Shown here: positions 48,851-60,489 of the stretch, piece after piece
Layout: every line of letters begins with the position of its first letter
Position numbering within the stretch: the stretch's first letter is position 1
NCBI GenBank assembly: GCA_036785325.1
Contig: JAXIVH010000050.1
Span: 992,001-1,056,000 of the forward strand
Reading direction: 5' to 3'
Origin: Urophycis tenuis
Taxonomy: Eukaryota > Chordata > Actinopteri > Gadiformes > Phycidae
DNA length: 64,000 bases
Translations under genes and position numbers: made by a program
The notes under the pieces: model-generated
Seen by the model: only the letters and a program-made list of their open reading frames with translations
What the model was told of the DNA's origin: nothing
The model's database searches: none

Positions 48851-51624
48851 TATCTCGATGACCCCCCCACCTCATCCAACGACTCGGTAGTTGAATAGGG
48901 GATCAAAGGCAGTTGCACTCGCCAATATCTAGTCATCCGCAGCTCTCTTTTCCCATATTACCAAGAATGAAGTAAAACGAAATGGTTATCTGTCTTGTTG
49001 TGATATAACCGCTGATTTGGAGATATAGACTTGTTTTTCCTTTTCCCAAAGGTTTTCTTTGTTCCAAGATGGAGGTCAATCTAGTTTGATTGAAGGTACT
49101 TCCAATGCATTGGTATATTTACTTATTTGAATAAAGACGAGTCACAGCTGGAGTGAGACTTTTCTTTTCCATTTCTATTTTAGTATAAACGTGCTATCGA
49201 AATATTAGGACACGTCATCAGTAGTGGACCCTGGGATCATAGGGTGTTTCTGGCCATTGTCACTATACACCCTCACCCAAGGGAGGCCCCCCCGAGAGTG
49301 ATCAATTCTCAAGGTGTGTCGTTTCCGAAATGGAATTGGTATTGGGTTTAAGCTTTTTTAGGAGTGATCATTTGTTGAGGTAACGTCGAGGTAAGTAAAG
49401 GTAAGTAAAACACTTTTTAGGATACATTGTTTTGGTTATGGAGAGGAGGGGGCACATACTTACCCCCTGACCAGCACAAACCAGTTGTTAACACCGCTAG
49501 GTAGCCCTGGTTTGGCCAATCAGGGCCGGAGCTTGGTTCTTGTCCTCTGTTGGGTCCAGATGAACTAGCAGAAAACTGGGGTCACGAAGGACCGAGGCCA
49601 GCCGTGACAAAGCACTGCCTCCACGGTCCCCCAATGCAGCTATCCTCAGCGATGGGTGTCCAGACCTAGGAAAGACCAAGACCAGCCCCGACCAGCGGTG
49701 CCTTCCCAGTCGGTCCCAGGGTAGGAAAGGCCAAGGCCAGCCGCGACTAAGCACTGCCTCCCTGGCCCCTCCAGGACCCCATGCCGAACAGCCTGTTAAT
49801 AACAATTCCTGTGCCCCATACACCGCGCGACTACAGAGATTGTGTAGGAAGTTGACCTTAGAGAAGACTCAATGGCTTACTTTCCTCACCCAAAACAACA
49901 ATTTCTTGGGGTAGTCTATTCTCGCCGTAGGTACTTCGGTAATGGGTTTTTTTGTGAAAAGTTTTCCGGATGAAATGCATGCTGGGTAATTGTCTTCTTC
50001 CTCCAATATGTCAAGTGTAGGTTAAGGTTAGGGTAGATTTAGGGGTAGAGTTAGCAGTTAACCTTAACGTTAGGTTTGAAGTAAATGGGAGGGGTTGCGG
50101 TTAGGGTTAAGGTTAGGGCTGAGGTTAGGGTTAGGTATAAGGTTACGGTTTAGGGTTAAGGTTAGGGTTAAGGTTAGGGTTACGGTTAGGGCTAAGGTTA
50201 GGGCTAAGGTTAGAGTAAGGGTTAGGGTTAGCGTTACGGTTAGGGTAAGGTTAGGGTTAGGGTTAGAGGTTAGGGGTTAGGGGTTAGGGTTAAGATGAGG
50301 GCTGAGGTTAGGGTTAAGGTTAGGGCTGAGGTTAGGGTTAGGTTTAAGGTTAGGGATAAGGTTAGGGTTGGGGTTACGGCTGAGATTGGGGTTAAGGTTA
50401 GGGTTGAGGTTAGGGTTAGTGTTATGGATAAGGTTAGGTTAAGTGTTAGGGCCAAGGTTAGGGTTAAGGTTATGGTTAAGATTAGGGTTAGGGCTAGAAT
50501 TAGGGTTAGGGCTAAGGTTAGGGTTAGGGTTATGGCTGAGGTTAGGGTTAAGGTTAGGTTTGAGGTTAGTGTTAAGGTTAGGGCCAAGGTTAGGGTTAGG
50601 GTTAAGGTTAGGGTTAGGGCTAAGGTTAGGGTTAGGGTTATGGCTGAGGCTAGGGTTAGGGCTAAAGTTAGGGCAAAGGTTAGAGTTAGGGTTAGCGTTA
50701 GAGTTAGGGTAGGGTTAGTGTTGGAGGTTAGGGTAGGCTTAGGGTTAGAGTTAGAGTAGGGGTTAGGGTTAGAGTTAGAGTAGGGGTTAGGGTTAGTGTT
50801 AAGGCTAAGGTTAGGGGTTGAGGTTAGTGTTTAGATTAGGGCCAAGGTAAGGGTTAGTGTTAGGGTTGAGTTAGGGTTAGGGCTAAGGTTAGGCCTATGG
50901 TTAGGGTTGGGGTTGAGGTTATCCCTAGGGTTAGAGTTAGAGCTAGAGATTGAGGAAGGTAGAGTCAAGGTGAGACAGTCTGTACGGACTGAACTCACCC
51001 CCGCCGGATCGGGCTAGTACACTCTATCTCCCCCAACTCCCTCATTTCCATGAGGGAAGACAGGGGAGAAGAGATGGGAGGAGTATATATATTTAATATA
51101 TATTTTTTTAGTAAATAAATACATCGAGAGACTCACCGCTGGAGTGGGTTTTAATCTTTGTATTCAAGGTTGTTCCTCCTCTTTTGATTCCTCGCTGGTG
51201 GTGCGTCGTCTCCACCTAGTGGTCGTTTTGTGAAGAAGAGTTATAGAAATAGAAATAGAAATACTCTATTGTTCCCAGGTTGGGAAATTGCATTAATAGG
51301 TAAGTAATAATAATAATAATAGGTAATTGCAATAGTTGGTAAGGTAATCTATATTTCATTTATTTATTTATATTTGTATATTTATTTAGTCTATTTATTT
51401 ATTCATTTTTGTTTATTTATTTATTTAGATAAAGAGGATCACAGCTGGAGTGAGTTTTTAGTCTTTGTGTTAAAGGCTGGTTGCCTTCTTTTGATTCTTC
51501 AGTGGTGGTCCATCGCCTCCATCTAGTGGTCGTTTTGTGAATAACAGTTGGTAAGGTAATATAAATGGGTTGTGTAGAGAGCCCGTTCTTTCGATGGCCC
51601 TGGCTCGGTTAGGTTCGTTAGAGT
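48851..51624. repeat. U17: macrosatellite unit, long form (2774 bp), last full unit of the block
   Basis: Array 50019-50948. The long segment follows to the TTCGTTAGAGT end. Exon-like block at about 49464-49830. Confidence 0.95.
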
Positions 51625-51706
51625 TATCTCGATGACCCCCCCCCCACCTCATCCAACGACTCGGTTGTTGAATAGGGGATCAAAGGCAGTTGCACTCGCC
51701 AATATC
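51625..51706. repeat. U18: 82-bp truncated stub of a macrosatellite unit
   Basis: The unit starts normally at TATCTCGATGACC and stops at CACTCGCCAATATC, where satellite resumes abruptly. The two ends of the 43.9-kb block therefore lie only 82 bp apart in unit phase. Confidence 0.93.
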
Positions 51707-51718
51707 AAGCTTAGATTT
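51707..51718. repeat. Right copy of the 12-bp flanking duplication (AAGCTTAGATTT)
   Basis: Identical to 7808-7819 and forms the first satellite bases right of the block. The unit has no HindIII site at this phase, so a HindIII cloning chimera would not produce this junction. Confidence 0.75.
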
Positions 51719-52258
51719 CCCCGCTTATAAAGAGCCCATCCCCAAGCAATTTGGTTGCTCAGAGACAAAACTGTGTCAGGTTGACTGAAGTCTACCCAGC
51801 AGCTAAAAACATACCTTCAACGTTTCAATTAACATCAATCTTTCCTTACAGATCACAAATTAATTAGCTTAGTATTTCAACGACCAATGAGTCAATATAG
51901 TCTTGCCATACGCCGTTGGAAAGCTTAGATTTCCCCGCTTAAAATGAGCCCATCCGCGAGCAGTCTGCTTGCTCACAGACAAAACTGCGTCAGGTTGACT
52001 GAAGTCTACCCAGCAGCTAAAAACATACCTTCAACGTTTCAATTAAGATCAATCTTTCAATAAAGAACAGAAATTAATTAGCTTAGTATTTCAACGACCT
52101 ATGACTCAATATAGTCTTGCCATACGCCGTTGGGAACCTTAGATTTCCCCGCTTAAAATGAGCCCATCCCCGAGCAATTTGGTTGCTCACAGACAAAACT
52201 GCGTCAGGTTGACTGAAGTCTACCCAGCATCTAAAAAAATACCTTCAACTTTTCAATG
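51719..52258. repeat. 214-bp satellite array A2, right part of the split array (~2.6 monomers)
   Basis: It opens with CCCCGCTTATAAAGAGCCC, close to the continuation usually seen after CCCTTTGGTG-type monomers in array A1. The last monomer before JU2 is the JU-proximal type with GTTGGGAACCTTAG in place of the HindIII site. Confidence 0.95.
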
Positions 52259-52494
52259 CACGCGTTTTTTTTGTAACACGTGTAGCTATGATAAAGGACA
52301 CATGTTTTGGCCTGTTTTATTATTCATAGTTGGCTTAACAGTAATAGAATATTATTATATGCTATAAGTGACCAGACGTCCGAGATCAAAACTGGGAGCA
52401 TAATCCCCGAGAAGGGGGAAAAAAAGGGTCAGCTATGTTTAAGTATATATATATATGTGTGTGTATATATGCGTGTGTGTGTGTGTATATATGC

Positions 52495-52533
<39 letters not shown>

Positions 52534-53248
52534 TGTGTGTGTGTGTGTGTTTTAATCACTTACTTGGAACGGCATGATCCCACATCGCTGTGAAGGGATG
52601 GCGTTAACCAGGTGGGCGTGCAACCCCTCGAGAGAGTTGCTGCCTCACCGGCACTTGTACTTGTTCAGCCGGATGCAGTTCTTCACAACCACCTTCACAG
52701 AGACATACAGCTGTATGCCAGGGGGGTCATGTAACACACAACCTATTGCAAGGTCCTCATTTATGCTGGTGTCATTTTGAAATGTTACCATATACAAGTT
52801 TGAATGGTTTTGACACACGATGACTGCAGAGACAGCTGCAGGATGGCCCACGAAGCAGGACGGAGGGGGCCTGTGGCTGTGCGGGGAGGACCAGCGGTAT
52901 GGGTGCTGCCGACACAGGGGGCGGGCGGGCCACAGGCTGACGCAGCAGGAGGCCTCGGCTGGAGGCGGGTGGGCGCAGGAGGCTTCGGCCGGGTGGAGGA
53001 CGACAACGCAGTGGGCTGAACGGGCCGGTTGGTGGGAGTCACAGGCTCTGGCTCATCAACAAATAACCTGGAAATATAAAATACACACGTGATCAGTATT
53101 GATATTGATATCTTTTATAAGAACACTGTTCATACCGTTTACACTTTTTATACAACTGTTTATACAATGTCCATACTGTTTATTTATTAATGTTTATCAC
53201 TGAAAAATAAAGGTGACTTGGTATGACTTGTGTGCTATTTTCTTTCCA
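52259..53248. repeat. JU2: satellite spacer unit (990 bp)
   Basis: Microsatellite about 52445-52552, with a GG interruption in the TG run. Exon-like block on the minus strand 52564-53067 (504 nt), with CATGTAAC at about 52729-52736 where JU1 has CCTGTAAC. Confidence 0.93.
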
Positions 53249-54734
53249 CAGCCAACAGAACACACATGAATCAGCTTATTATTTCGACGACCCATGGGCA
53301 AATATAGTCATGCCATACGTCGTTGGAAAGCTTAGATTTCCCCGTTTAAAATGAGCCCATCTCCGAGCAATTTGGTTGCTCACAGACAAATCTGCGTCAG
53401 GTTGACTGAAGTCTACACAGCAGCTAAAGACATACCTTCAACGTTTCAATTAACATCAATCTTTCCTTACAGAACACAAATTAATTAGCTTAGTATTTCA
53501 ACGACCCATGAGTCAATATACTCTTGCCATACGCCGTTGGAAAGCTTAGATTTCCCCGCTTAAAATGAGCCCATCCGCGAGCAGTCTGGTTGATCACAGA
53601 CTAAACTGCGTCAGGTTGACTGAAGTCTACCCAGCAGCTAAAAACATACCTTCAACGTTTAAATTAACATCAATCTTTCCTTACAGAACAGAAATTAATT
53701 AGCTTAGTATTTCAATGACCCATGAGTCAATATACTCTTGCATACGCCGTTGGAAAGCTTAGATTTCCCCGCTTAAAATGAGCCCATCCGCGAACAGTCT
53801 GGTTGATCACAGACTAAACTGCGTCAGGTTGACTGAAGTCTACCCAGCAGCTAAAAACATACCTTCAACGTTTCAATTAACATCAATCTTTCCTTACAGA
53901 ACACAAATTAATTAGCTTAGTATTTCAATGACCCATGAGTCAATATAGTCTTGCCATACGCCGTTGGAAAGCTTAGATTTCCCCGCTTAAAATGAGCCCA
54001 TCCGCGAGCAGTCTGGTTGATCACAGACTAAACTGCGTCAGGTTGAATGAAGTCTACCCAGCAGCTAAAAACATACCTTTAACGTTTCAATTAACATCAA
54101 TCTTTCCTTACAGAACCCAAATTAATTAGCTTAGTATTTCAACGACCCTTTGGTGAATATAGTCTTGCCATACGCCGTTGGAAAGCTTAGATTTCCCCGC
54201 TTATAATGAGCCCATCCCTGAGCAATTTGGTTGCTCACAGACTAAACTGCGTGAGGTTGACTGAAGTCTACCCAGCAGCTAAAAACATACCTTCAACGTT
54301 TCAATTAACATCAATCTTTCCTTACAGAACACAAATTAATTAGCTTAGTATTTCAACGACCCATGAGTCAATATAGTCTTTCCATACGCCGTTGGAAAGC
54401 TTAGATTTCCCCGCTTAAAATGAGCCCATCCGCGAGCAGTCTGCTTGCTCACAGACAAAACTGCGTCAGATTGACTGAAGTCTACCCAGCAGCTAAAAAC
54501 ATACCTTCAACGTTTCAATTAAGATCAATCTTTCAATAAAGAACATAAATTAATTAGCTTAGTATTTCAACGACCCATGACTCAATATAGTCTTGCCATA
54601 CGCCGTTGGGAACCTTAGATCTCCCCGCTTAAAATGAGCCCATCCCCGAGCAATTTGGTTGCTCACAGACAAAACTGCGTCAGGTTCACTGAAGTCTACC
54701 CAGCAGCTAAAAACATACCTTCAACTTTTCAATT
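53249..54734. repeat. 214-bp satellite array A3 (7 monomers)
   Basis: 1486 bp, i.e. 7 x 214 minus 12. One monomer has a 1-bp loss near 53740 (CTCTTGCATACG). The monomer near 54400-54530 has the variant AAGATCAATCTTTCAATAAAG also found just before the other JUs. Confidence 0.96.
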
Positions 54735-54980
54735 CACGCGTTTTTTTTGTAACACGTGTAGCTATGATAAAGGACACATGTTTTGGCCTGTTTTATTATT
54801 CATAGTTGGCTTAACAGTAATAGAATATTATTATATGCTATAAGTGACCAGACGTCCGAGATCAAAACTGGGAGCATAATCCCCGAGAAGGGGGAAAAAA
54901 AGGGTCAGCTATGTTTAAGTATATATATATATGTGTGTGTATATATAAGTGTGTGTGTGTGTGTGTATATATGCGCCTGC

Positions 54981-55025
<45 letters not shown>

Positions 55026-55720
55026 AATCACTTACTTGGAACGGCATGATCCCATATCGCTGTGAAGGGATGGCGTTAACCAGGTGGGTGTGCAACCCCT
55101 CGAGAGAGTTGCTGCCTCGCCGGCACTTGTACTTGTTCAGCCGGATGCAGTTCTTCACAACCACCTTCACAGAGACATACAGCTGTATGCCAGGGGGGTC
55201 CTGTAACACACAACCTATTGCAAGGTCCTCATTTATGCTGGTGTCATTTTGAAATGTTACCATATACAAGTTTGAATGGTTTTGACACACGATGACTGCA
55301 GAGACAGCTGCAGGATGGCCCACGAAGCAGGACGGAGGGGGCCTGTGGCTGTGCGGGGAGGACCAGCGGTATGGGTGCTGCCGACACAGGGGGCGGGCGG
55401 GCCACAGGCTGCTGCAGCAGGAGGCCTCGGCTGGAGGCGGGTGGGCGCAGGAGGCTTCGGCCGGGTGGAGGACGACAACGCAGTGGGCTGAACGGGCCGG
55501 TTGGTGGGAGTCACAGGCTCTGGCTCATCAACAAATAACCTGGAAATATAAAATACACACGTGATCAGTATTGATATTGATATCTTTTATAAGAACACTG
55601 TTCATACCGTTTAGACTTTTTATACAACTGTTTATACAATGTCCATACTGTTTATTTATTAATGTTTATCACTGAAAAATAAAGGTGACTTGGTATGACT
55701 TGTGTGCTATTTTCTTTCCA
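54735..55720. repeat. JU3: satellite spacer unit (986 bp)
   Basis: Microsatellite about 54920-55024. The tail differs from the other copies by TTTAGACTTTT near 55611. Differs from the other JUs in the GC-rich core at 55118 and near 55411-55413. Confidence 0.93.
55036..55539 (-). other. Exon-like block of JU3, the copy with the longest open second frame
   Basis: Same 504-nt block and splice signals as JU1. A single change at 55118 (CTCGCC instead of CTCACC on +) turns the TGA after KCR into CGA. The second frame therefore runs 99 codons (55024-55323) and stays open past the GTAAGT donor before its stop. The change also destroys the alternative GTGAGG donor. The first frame still stops in the middle of the block. 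Whether this is the ancestral or a derived state cannot be decided from five near-identical copies. Confidence 0.45.
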
Positions 55721-56565
55721 CAGCCAACAGAACACACATGAATCAGCTTATTATTTCGACGACCCATGGGCAAATATAGTCATGCCATACGTCGTTGGAA
55801 AGCTTAGATTTCCCCGTTTAAAATGAGCCCATCTCCGAGCAATTTGGTTGCTCACAGACAAAACTGCGTCAGGTTGACTGAAGTCTACACAGCAGCTAAA
55901 GACATACCTTCAACGTTTCAATTAACATCAATCTTTCCTTACAGAACACAAATTAATTAGCTTAGTATTTCAACGACCCTTTAGTGAATATAGTCTTGCC
56001 ATACGCCGTTGGAAAGCTTAGATTTCCCCGCTTAAAATGAGCCCATCCGCGAGCAGTCTGGTTGATCACAGACTAAACTGCGTCAGGTTGACTAAAGTCT
56101 ACCCAGCAGCTAAAAACATACCTTCAACGTTTCAATTAACATCAATCTTTCCTTACAGAACACAAATTAATTAGCTTAGTATTTCAACGACCCATGAGTC
56201 AATATACTCTTGCCATACGCCGTTGGAAAGCTTAGATTTCCCTGCTTAAAATGATTCCATCCGCGAGCAGTCTGGTTGCTCACAGACAAAACTGCGTCAG
56301 GTTGACTGAAGTCTACCCAGCAGCTAAAAACATACCTTCAACGTTTCAATTAAGATCAATCTTTCAATAAAGAACAGAAATTAATTAGCTTAGTATTTCA
56401 ACGACCCATGACTCAATATAGTCTTGCCATACGCCGTTGGGAACCTTAGATTTCCCCGCTTAAAATGAGCCCATCCGCGAGCAATTTGGTTGCTCACAGA
56501 CTAAACTGCGTCAGGTTGAATGAAGTCTACCCAGCAGCTAAAAACATACCTTCAACTTTTCAATT
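55721..56565. repeat. 214-bp satellite array A4 (4 monomers)
   Basis: 845 bp, i.e. 4 x 214 minus 11. The third monomer has CTTAAAATGATTCCATCC near 56245, a variant shared with array A5 at 58484, pointing to recent copying between the two arrays. Confidence 0.96.
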
Positions 56566-56807
56566 CACGCGTTTTTTTTGTAATACGTGTAGCTATGGTA
56601 AAGGACACATGTTTTGGCCTGTTTTATTATTCATAGTTGGCTTAACAGTAATAGAATATTATTATATGCTATAAGTGACCAGACGTCCGAGATCAAAACT
56701 GGGAGCATAATCCCCGAGAAGGGGGAAAAAAAGGGTCAGCTATGTTTAAGTATATATATATATGTGTGTGTATATATAAGTGTGTGTGTGTGTGTATATA
56801 TGCGCGC

Positions 56808-56838
<31 letters not shown>

Positions 56839-57533
56839 AATCACTTACTTGGAACGGCATGATCCCACATCGCTGTGAAGGGATGGTGTTAACCAGGTGG
56901 GCGTGCAACCCCTCGAGAGAGTTGCTGCCTCACCGGCACTTGTACTTGTTCAGCCGGATGCAGTTCTTCACAACCACCTTCACAGAGACATACAGCTGTA
57001 TGCCAGGGGGGTCATGTAACACACAACCTATTGCAAGGTCCTCATTTATGCTGGTGTCATTTTGAAATGTTACCATATACAAGTTTGAATGGTTTTGACA
57101 CACGATGACTGCAGAGACAGCTGCAGGATGGCCCACGAAGCAGGACGGAGGGGGCCTGTGGCTGTGCGGGGAGGACCAGCGGTATGGGTGCTGCCGACAC
57201 AGGGGGCGGGCGGGCCACAGGCTGACGCAGCAGGAGGCCTCGGCTGGAGGCGGGTGGGCGCAGGAGGCTTCGGCCGGGTGGAGGACGACAACGCAGTGGG
57301 CTGAACGGGCCGGTTGGTGGGAGTCACAGGCTCTGGCTCATCAACAAATAACCTGGAAATATAAAATACACACGTGATCAGTATTGATATTGATATCTTT
57401 TATAAGAACACTGTTCATACCGTTTACACTTTTTATACAACTGTTTATACAATGTCCATACTGTTTATTTATTAATGTTTATCACTGAAAAATAAAGGTG
57501 ACTTGGTATGACTTGTGTGCTATTTTCTTTCCA
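56566..57533. repeat. JU4: satellite spacer unit (968 bp)
   Basis: Short microsatellite about 56752-56838. Exon-like block on the minus strand 56849-57352. The start has CTATGGTAAAGG where the other JUs read CTATGATAAAGG. Confidence 0.93.
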
Positions 57534-58806
57534 CAGCCAACAGAACACACATGAATCAGCTTATTATTTCGACGACCCATGGGCAAATATAGTCATGCCA
57601 TACGTCGTTGGAAAGCTTAGATTTCCCCGTTTAAAATGAGCCAATCTCCGAGCAATTTGGTTGCTCACAGACAAATCTGCGTCAGGTTGACTGAAGTCTA
57701 CACAGCAGCTAAAGACATACCTTCAACGTTTCAATTAACATCAATCTTTCCTTACAGAACAAAAATGAATTAGCTTAGTATTTCAACGACCCTTTAGTGA
57801 ATATAGTCTTGCCATACGCTGTTGGAAAGCTTAGATTTCCCCGCTTAAAATTAGCCCATCCGCGAGCAGTCTGGTTGCTCACAGACAAATCTGCGTCAGG
57901 TTGACTGAAGTCTACACAGCAGCTAAAGACATACCTTCAACGTTTCAATTAACATCAATCTTTCCTTACAGAACACAAATTAATTAGCTTAGTATTTCAA
58001 CGACCCTTTAGTGAATATAGTCTTGCCATACGCCGTTGGAAAGCTTAGATTTCCCCGCTTAAAATGAGCCCATCCGCGAGCAGTCTGGTTGATCACAGAC
58101 TAAACTGCGTCAGGTTGACTAAAGTCTACCCAGCAGCTAAAAACATACCTTCAACGTTTCAATTAACATCAATCTTTCCTTACAGAACACAAATTAATTA
58201 GCTTAGTATTTCAACGACCCATGAGTCAATATAGTCTTGCCATACGCCGTTGGAAAGCTTAGATTTCCCCGCTTAAAATGAGCCCATCCGCGAGCAGTCT
58301 GGTTGATCACAGACTAAACTGCGTCAGGTTGACTAAAGTCTACCCAGCAGCTAAAAACATACCTTCAACGTTTCAATTAACATCAATCTTTCCTTACAGA
58401 ACACAAATTAATTAGCTTAGTATTTCAACGACCCATGAGTCAATATACTCTTGCCATACGCCGTTGGAAAGCTTAGATTTCCCTGCTTAAAATGATTCCA
58501 TCCGCGAGCAGTCTGGTTGCTCACAGACAAAACTGCGTCAGGTTGACTGAAGTCTACCCAGCAGCTAAAAACATACCTTCAACGTTTCAATTAAGATCAA
58601 TCTTTCAATAAAGAACAGAAATTAATTAGCTTAGTATTTCAACGACCCATGACTCAATATAGTCTTGCCATACGCCGTTGGGAACCTTAGATTTCCCCGC
58701 TTAAAATGAGCCCATCCGCGAGCAATTTGGTTGCTCACAGACTAAACTGCGTCAGGTTGAATGAAGTCTACCCAGCAGCTAAAAACATACCTTCAACTTT
58801 TCAATT
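57534..58806. repeat. 214-bp satellite array A5 (6 monomers)
   Basis: 1273 bp, i.e. 6 x 214 minus 11. The JU-distal variant (ACAAATCTGCGTC, CTACACAGCAG) appears in the first monomer and again in the next near 57885-57930. The last two and a half monomers match array A4 closely. Confidence 0.96.
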
Positions 58807-59048
58807 CACGCGTTTTTTTTGTAATACGTGTAGCTATGATAAAGGACACATGTTTTGGCCTGTTTTATTATTCATAGTTGGCTTAACAGTAATAGAATAT
58901 TATTATATGCTATAAGTGACCAGACGTCCGAGATCAAAACTGGGAGCATAATCCCCGAGAAGGGGGAAAAAAAGGGTCAGCTATGTTTAAGTATATATAT
59001 ATATGTGTGTGTATATATAAGTGTGTGTGTGTGTGTATATATGCGCGC

Positions 59049-59079
<31 letters not shown>

Positions 59080-59774
59080 AATCACTTACTTGGAACGGCA
59101 TGATCCCACATCGCTGTGAAGGGATGGCGTTAACCAGGTGGGCGTGCAACCCCTCGAGAGAGTTGCTGCCTCACCGGCACTTGTACTTGTTCAGCCGGAT
59201 GCAGTTCTTCACAACCACCTTCACAGAGACATACAGCTGTATGCCAGGGGGGTCATGTAACACACAACCTATTGCAAGGTCCTCATTTATGCTGGTGTCA
59301 TTTTGAAATGTTACCATATACAAGTTTGAATGGTTTTGACACACGATGACTGCAGAGACAGCTGCAGGATGGCCCACGAAGCAGGACGGAGGGGGCCTGT
59401 GGCTGTGCGGGGAGGACCAGCGGTATGGGTGCTGCCGACACAGGGGGCGGGCGGGCCACAGGCTGACGCAGCAGGAGGCCTCGGCTGGAGGCGGGTGGGC
59501 GCAGGAGGCTTCGGCCGGGTGGAGGACGACAACGCAGTGGGCTGAACGGGCCGGTTGGTGGGAGTCACAGGCTCTGGCTCATCAACAAATAACCTGGAAA
59601 TATAAAATACACACGTGATCAGTATTGATATTGATATCTTTTATAAGAACACTGTTCATACCGTTTGCACTTTTTATACAACTGTTTATACAATGTCCAT
59701 ACTGTTTATTTATTAATGTTTATCACTGAAAAATAAAGGTGACTTGGTATGACTTGTGTGCTATTTTCTTTCCA
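58807..59774. repeat. JU5: satellite spacer unit (968 bp)
   Basis: Microsatellite about 58992-59078. Exon-like block on the minus strand 59090-59593. Almost identical to JU4, including the same microsatellite length. Confidence 0.93.
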
Positions 59775-60232
59775 CAGCCAACAGAACACACATGAATCAG
59801 CTTATTATTTCGACGACCCATAGGCAAATATAGTCATGCCATACGTCGTTGGAAAGCTTAGATTTCCCCGTTTAAAATGAGCCCATCTCCGAGCAATTTG
59901 GTTGCTCACAGACAAATCTGCGTCAGGTTGACTGAAGTCTACACAGCAGCTAAAGACATACCTTCAACGTTTCAATTAACATCAATCTTTCCTTACAGAA
60001 CACAAATTAATTAGCTTAGTATTTCAACGACCCTTTAGTGAATATAGTCTTGCCATACGCCGTTGGAAAGCTTAGATTGCCACGATTAAAAGGAGATCAT
60101 CCACGAGTCATATGCTTGCTCACAGACAAAACGGCGATAGTTTGAATGAAGTCTACCCAGCAGCTAAAGACATAGCTTCAACGTCAACGGAATCGTTTCT
60201 CTTTCTACGAAATCGATACAGCTAAATACATA
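59775..60232. repeat. Satellite array A6 and its diverged edge monomer
   Basis: About 1.4 normal monomers run to 60078. A highly diverged monomer follows: 60079-60190 still aligns (GCTTGCTCACAGACAAAAC, GTCTACCCAGCAGCTAAAG) with many changes. A further faint echo (CAGCTAAATACATACCTTA) lies near 60209-60230. This is the right-hand end of the family A domain. Confidence 0.85.
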
Positions 60233-60354
60233 CCTTAACGAAAAGTCGAATTATTAACTCGCAAAGGATGAAGATCATCAAATTCACCTTAGTCGAATCC
60301 TCCGTTGGCAGTGGACAGCAATGACCGTGACTACGTATGAGTCGTAAAAACATT
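60233..60354. other. Unassigned non-repetitive sequence
   Basis: Moderately CpG-containing sequence with no recognised repeat, gene or motif beyond an AP-1-like TGAGTCG near 60338. Confidence 0.5.
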
Positions 60355-60480
60355 AGGTGACGTATTCCGATCCTCGCTCAGCGATTGGTCCGTTGAGCGC
60401 CGAGCTCTGCTCAGCATCGCTCCGCCATTGGCCGATCGCTGCTCAACTCTGCTCAGCTTTGGTCAACCATTGGTCGGTTA
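60355..60480 (+). promoter_or_regulatory. CpG- and CCAAT-rich promoter-like segment
   Basis: Three ATTGG (inverted CCAAT) motifs at 60384, 60427 and 60469, about 42 bp apart, sit in a degenerate ~42-bp tandem repeat containing CTCTGCTCAGC. A CRE-like TGACGTA lies at 60358-60364. CpG is frequent here, unlike in the satellite. NF-Y, CREB and CpG clusters are typical of TATA-less vertebrate promoters. Orientation is uncertain. If it acts to the right, it would transcribe toward the TTAGGG tract. Confidence 0.4.
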
Positions 60481-60489
60481 GCGTGAGCT

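Noticed and set aside
7808..51718. Block boundaries as a HindIII cloning chimera, since AAGCTT sits at both edges
   Set aside because: The unit has no HindIII site at either boundary phase; the left edge lies 7 bp beyond the site and has filler, and a chimera would not restore 214-bp phase.
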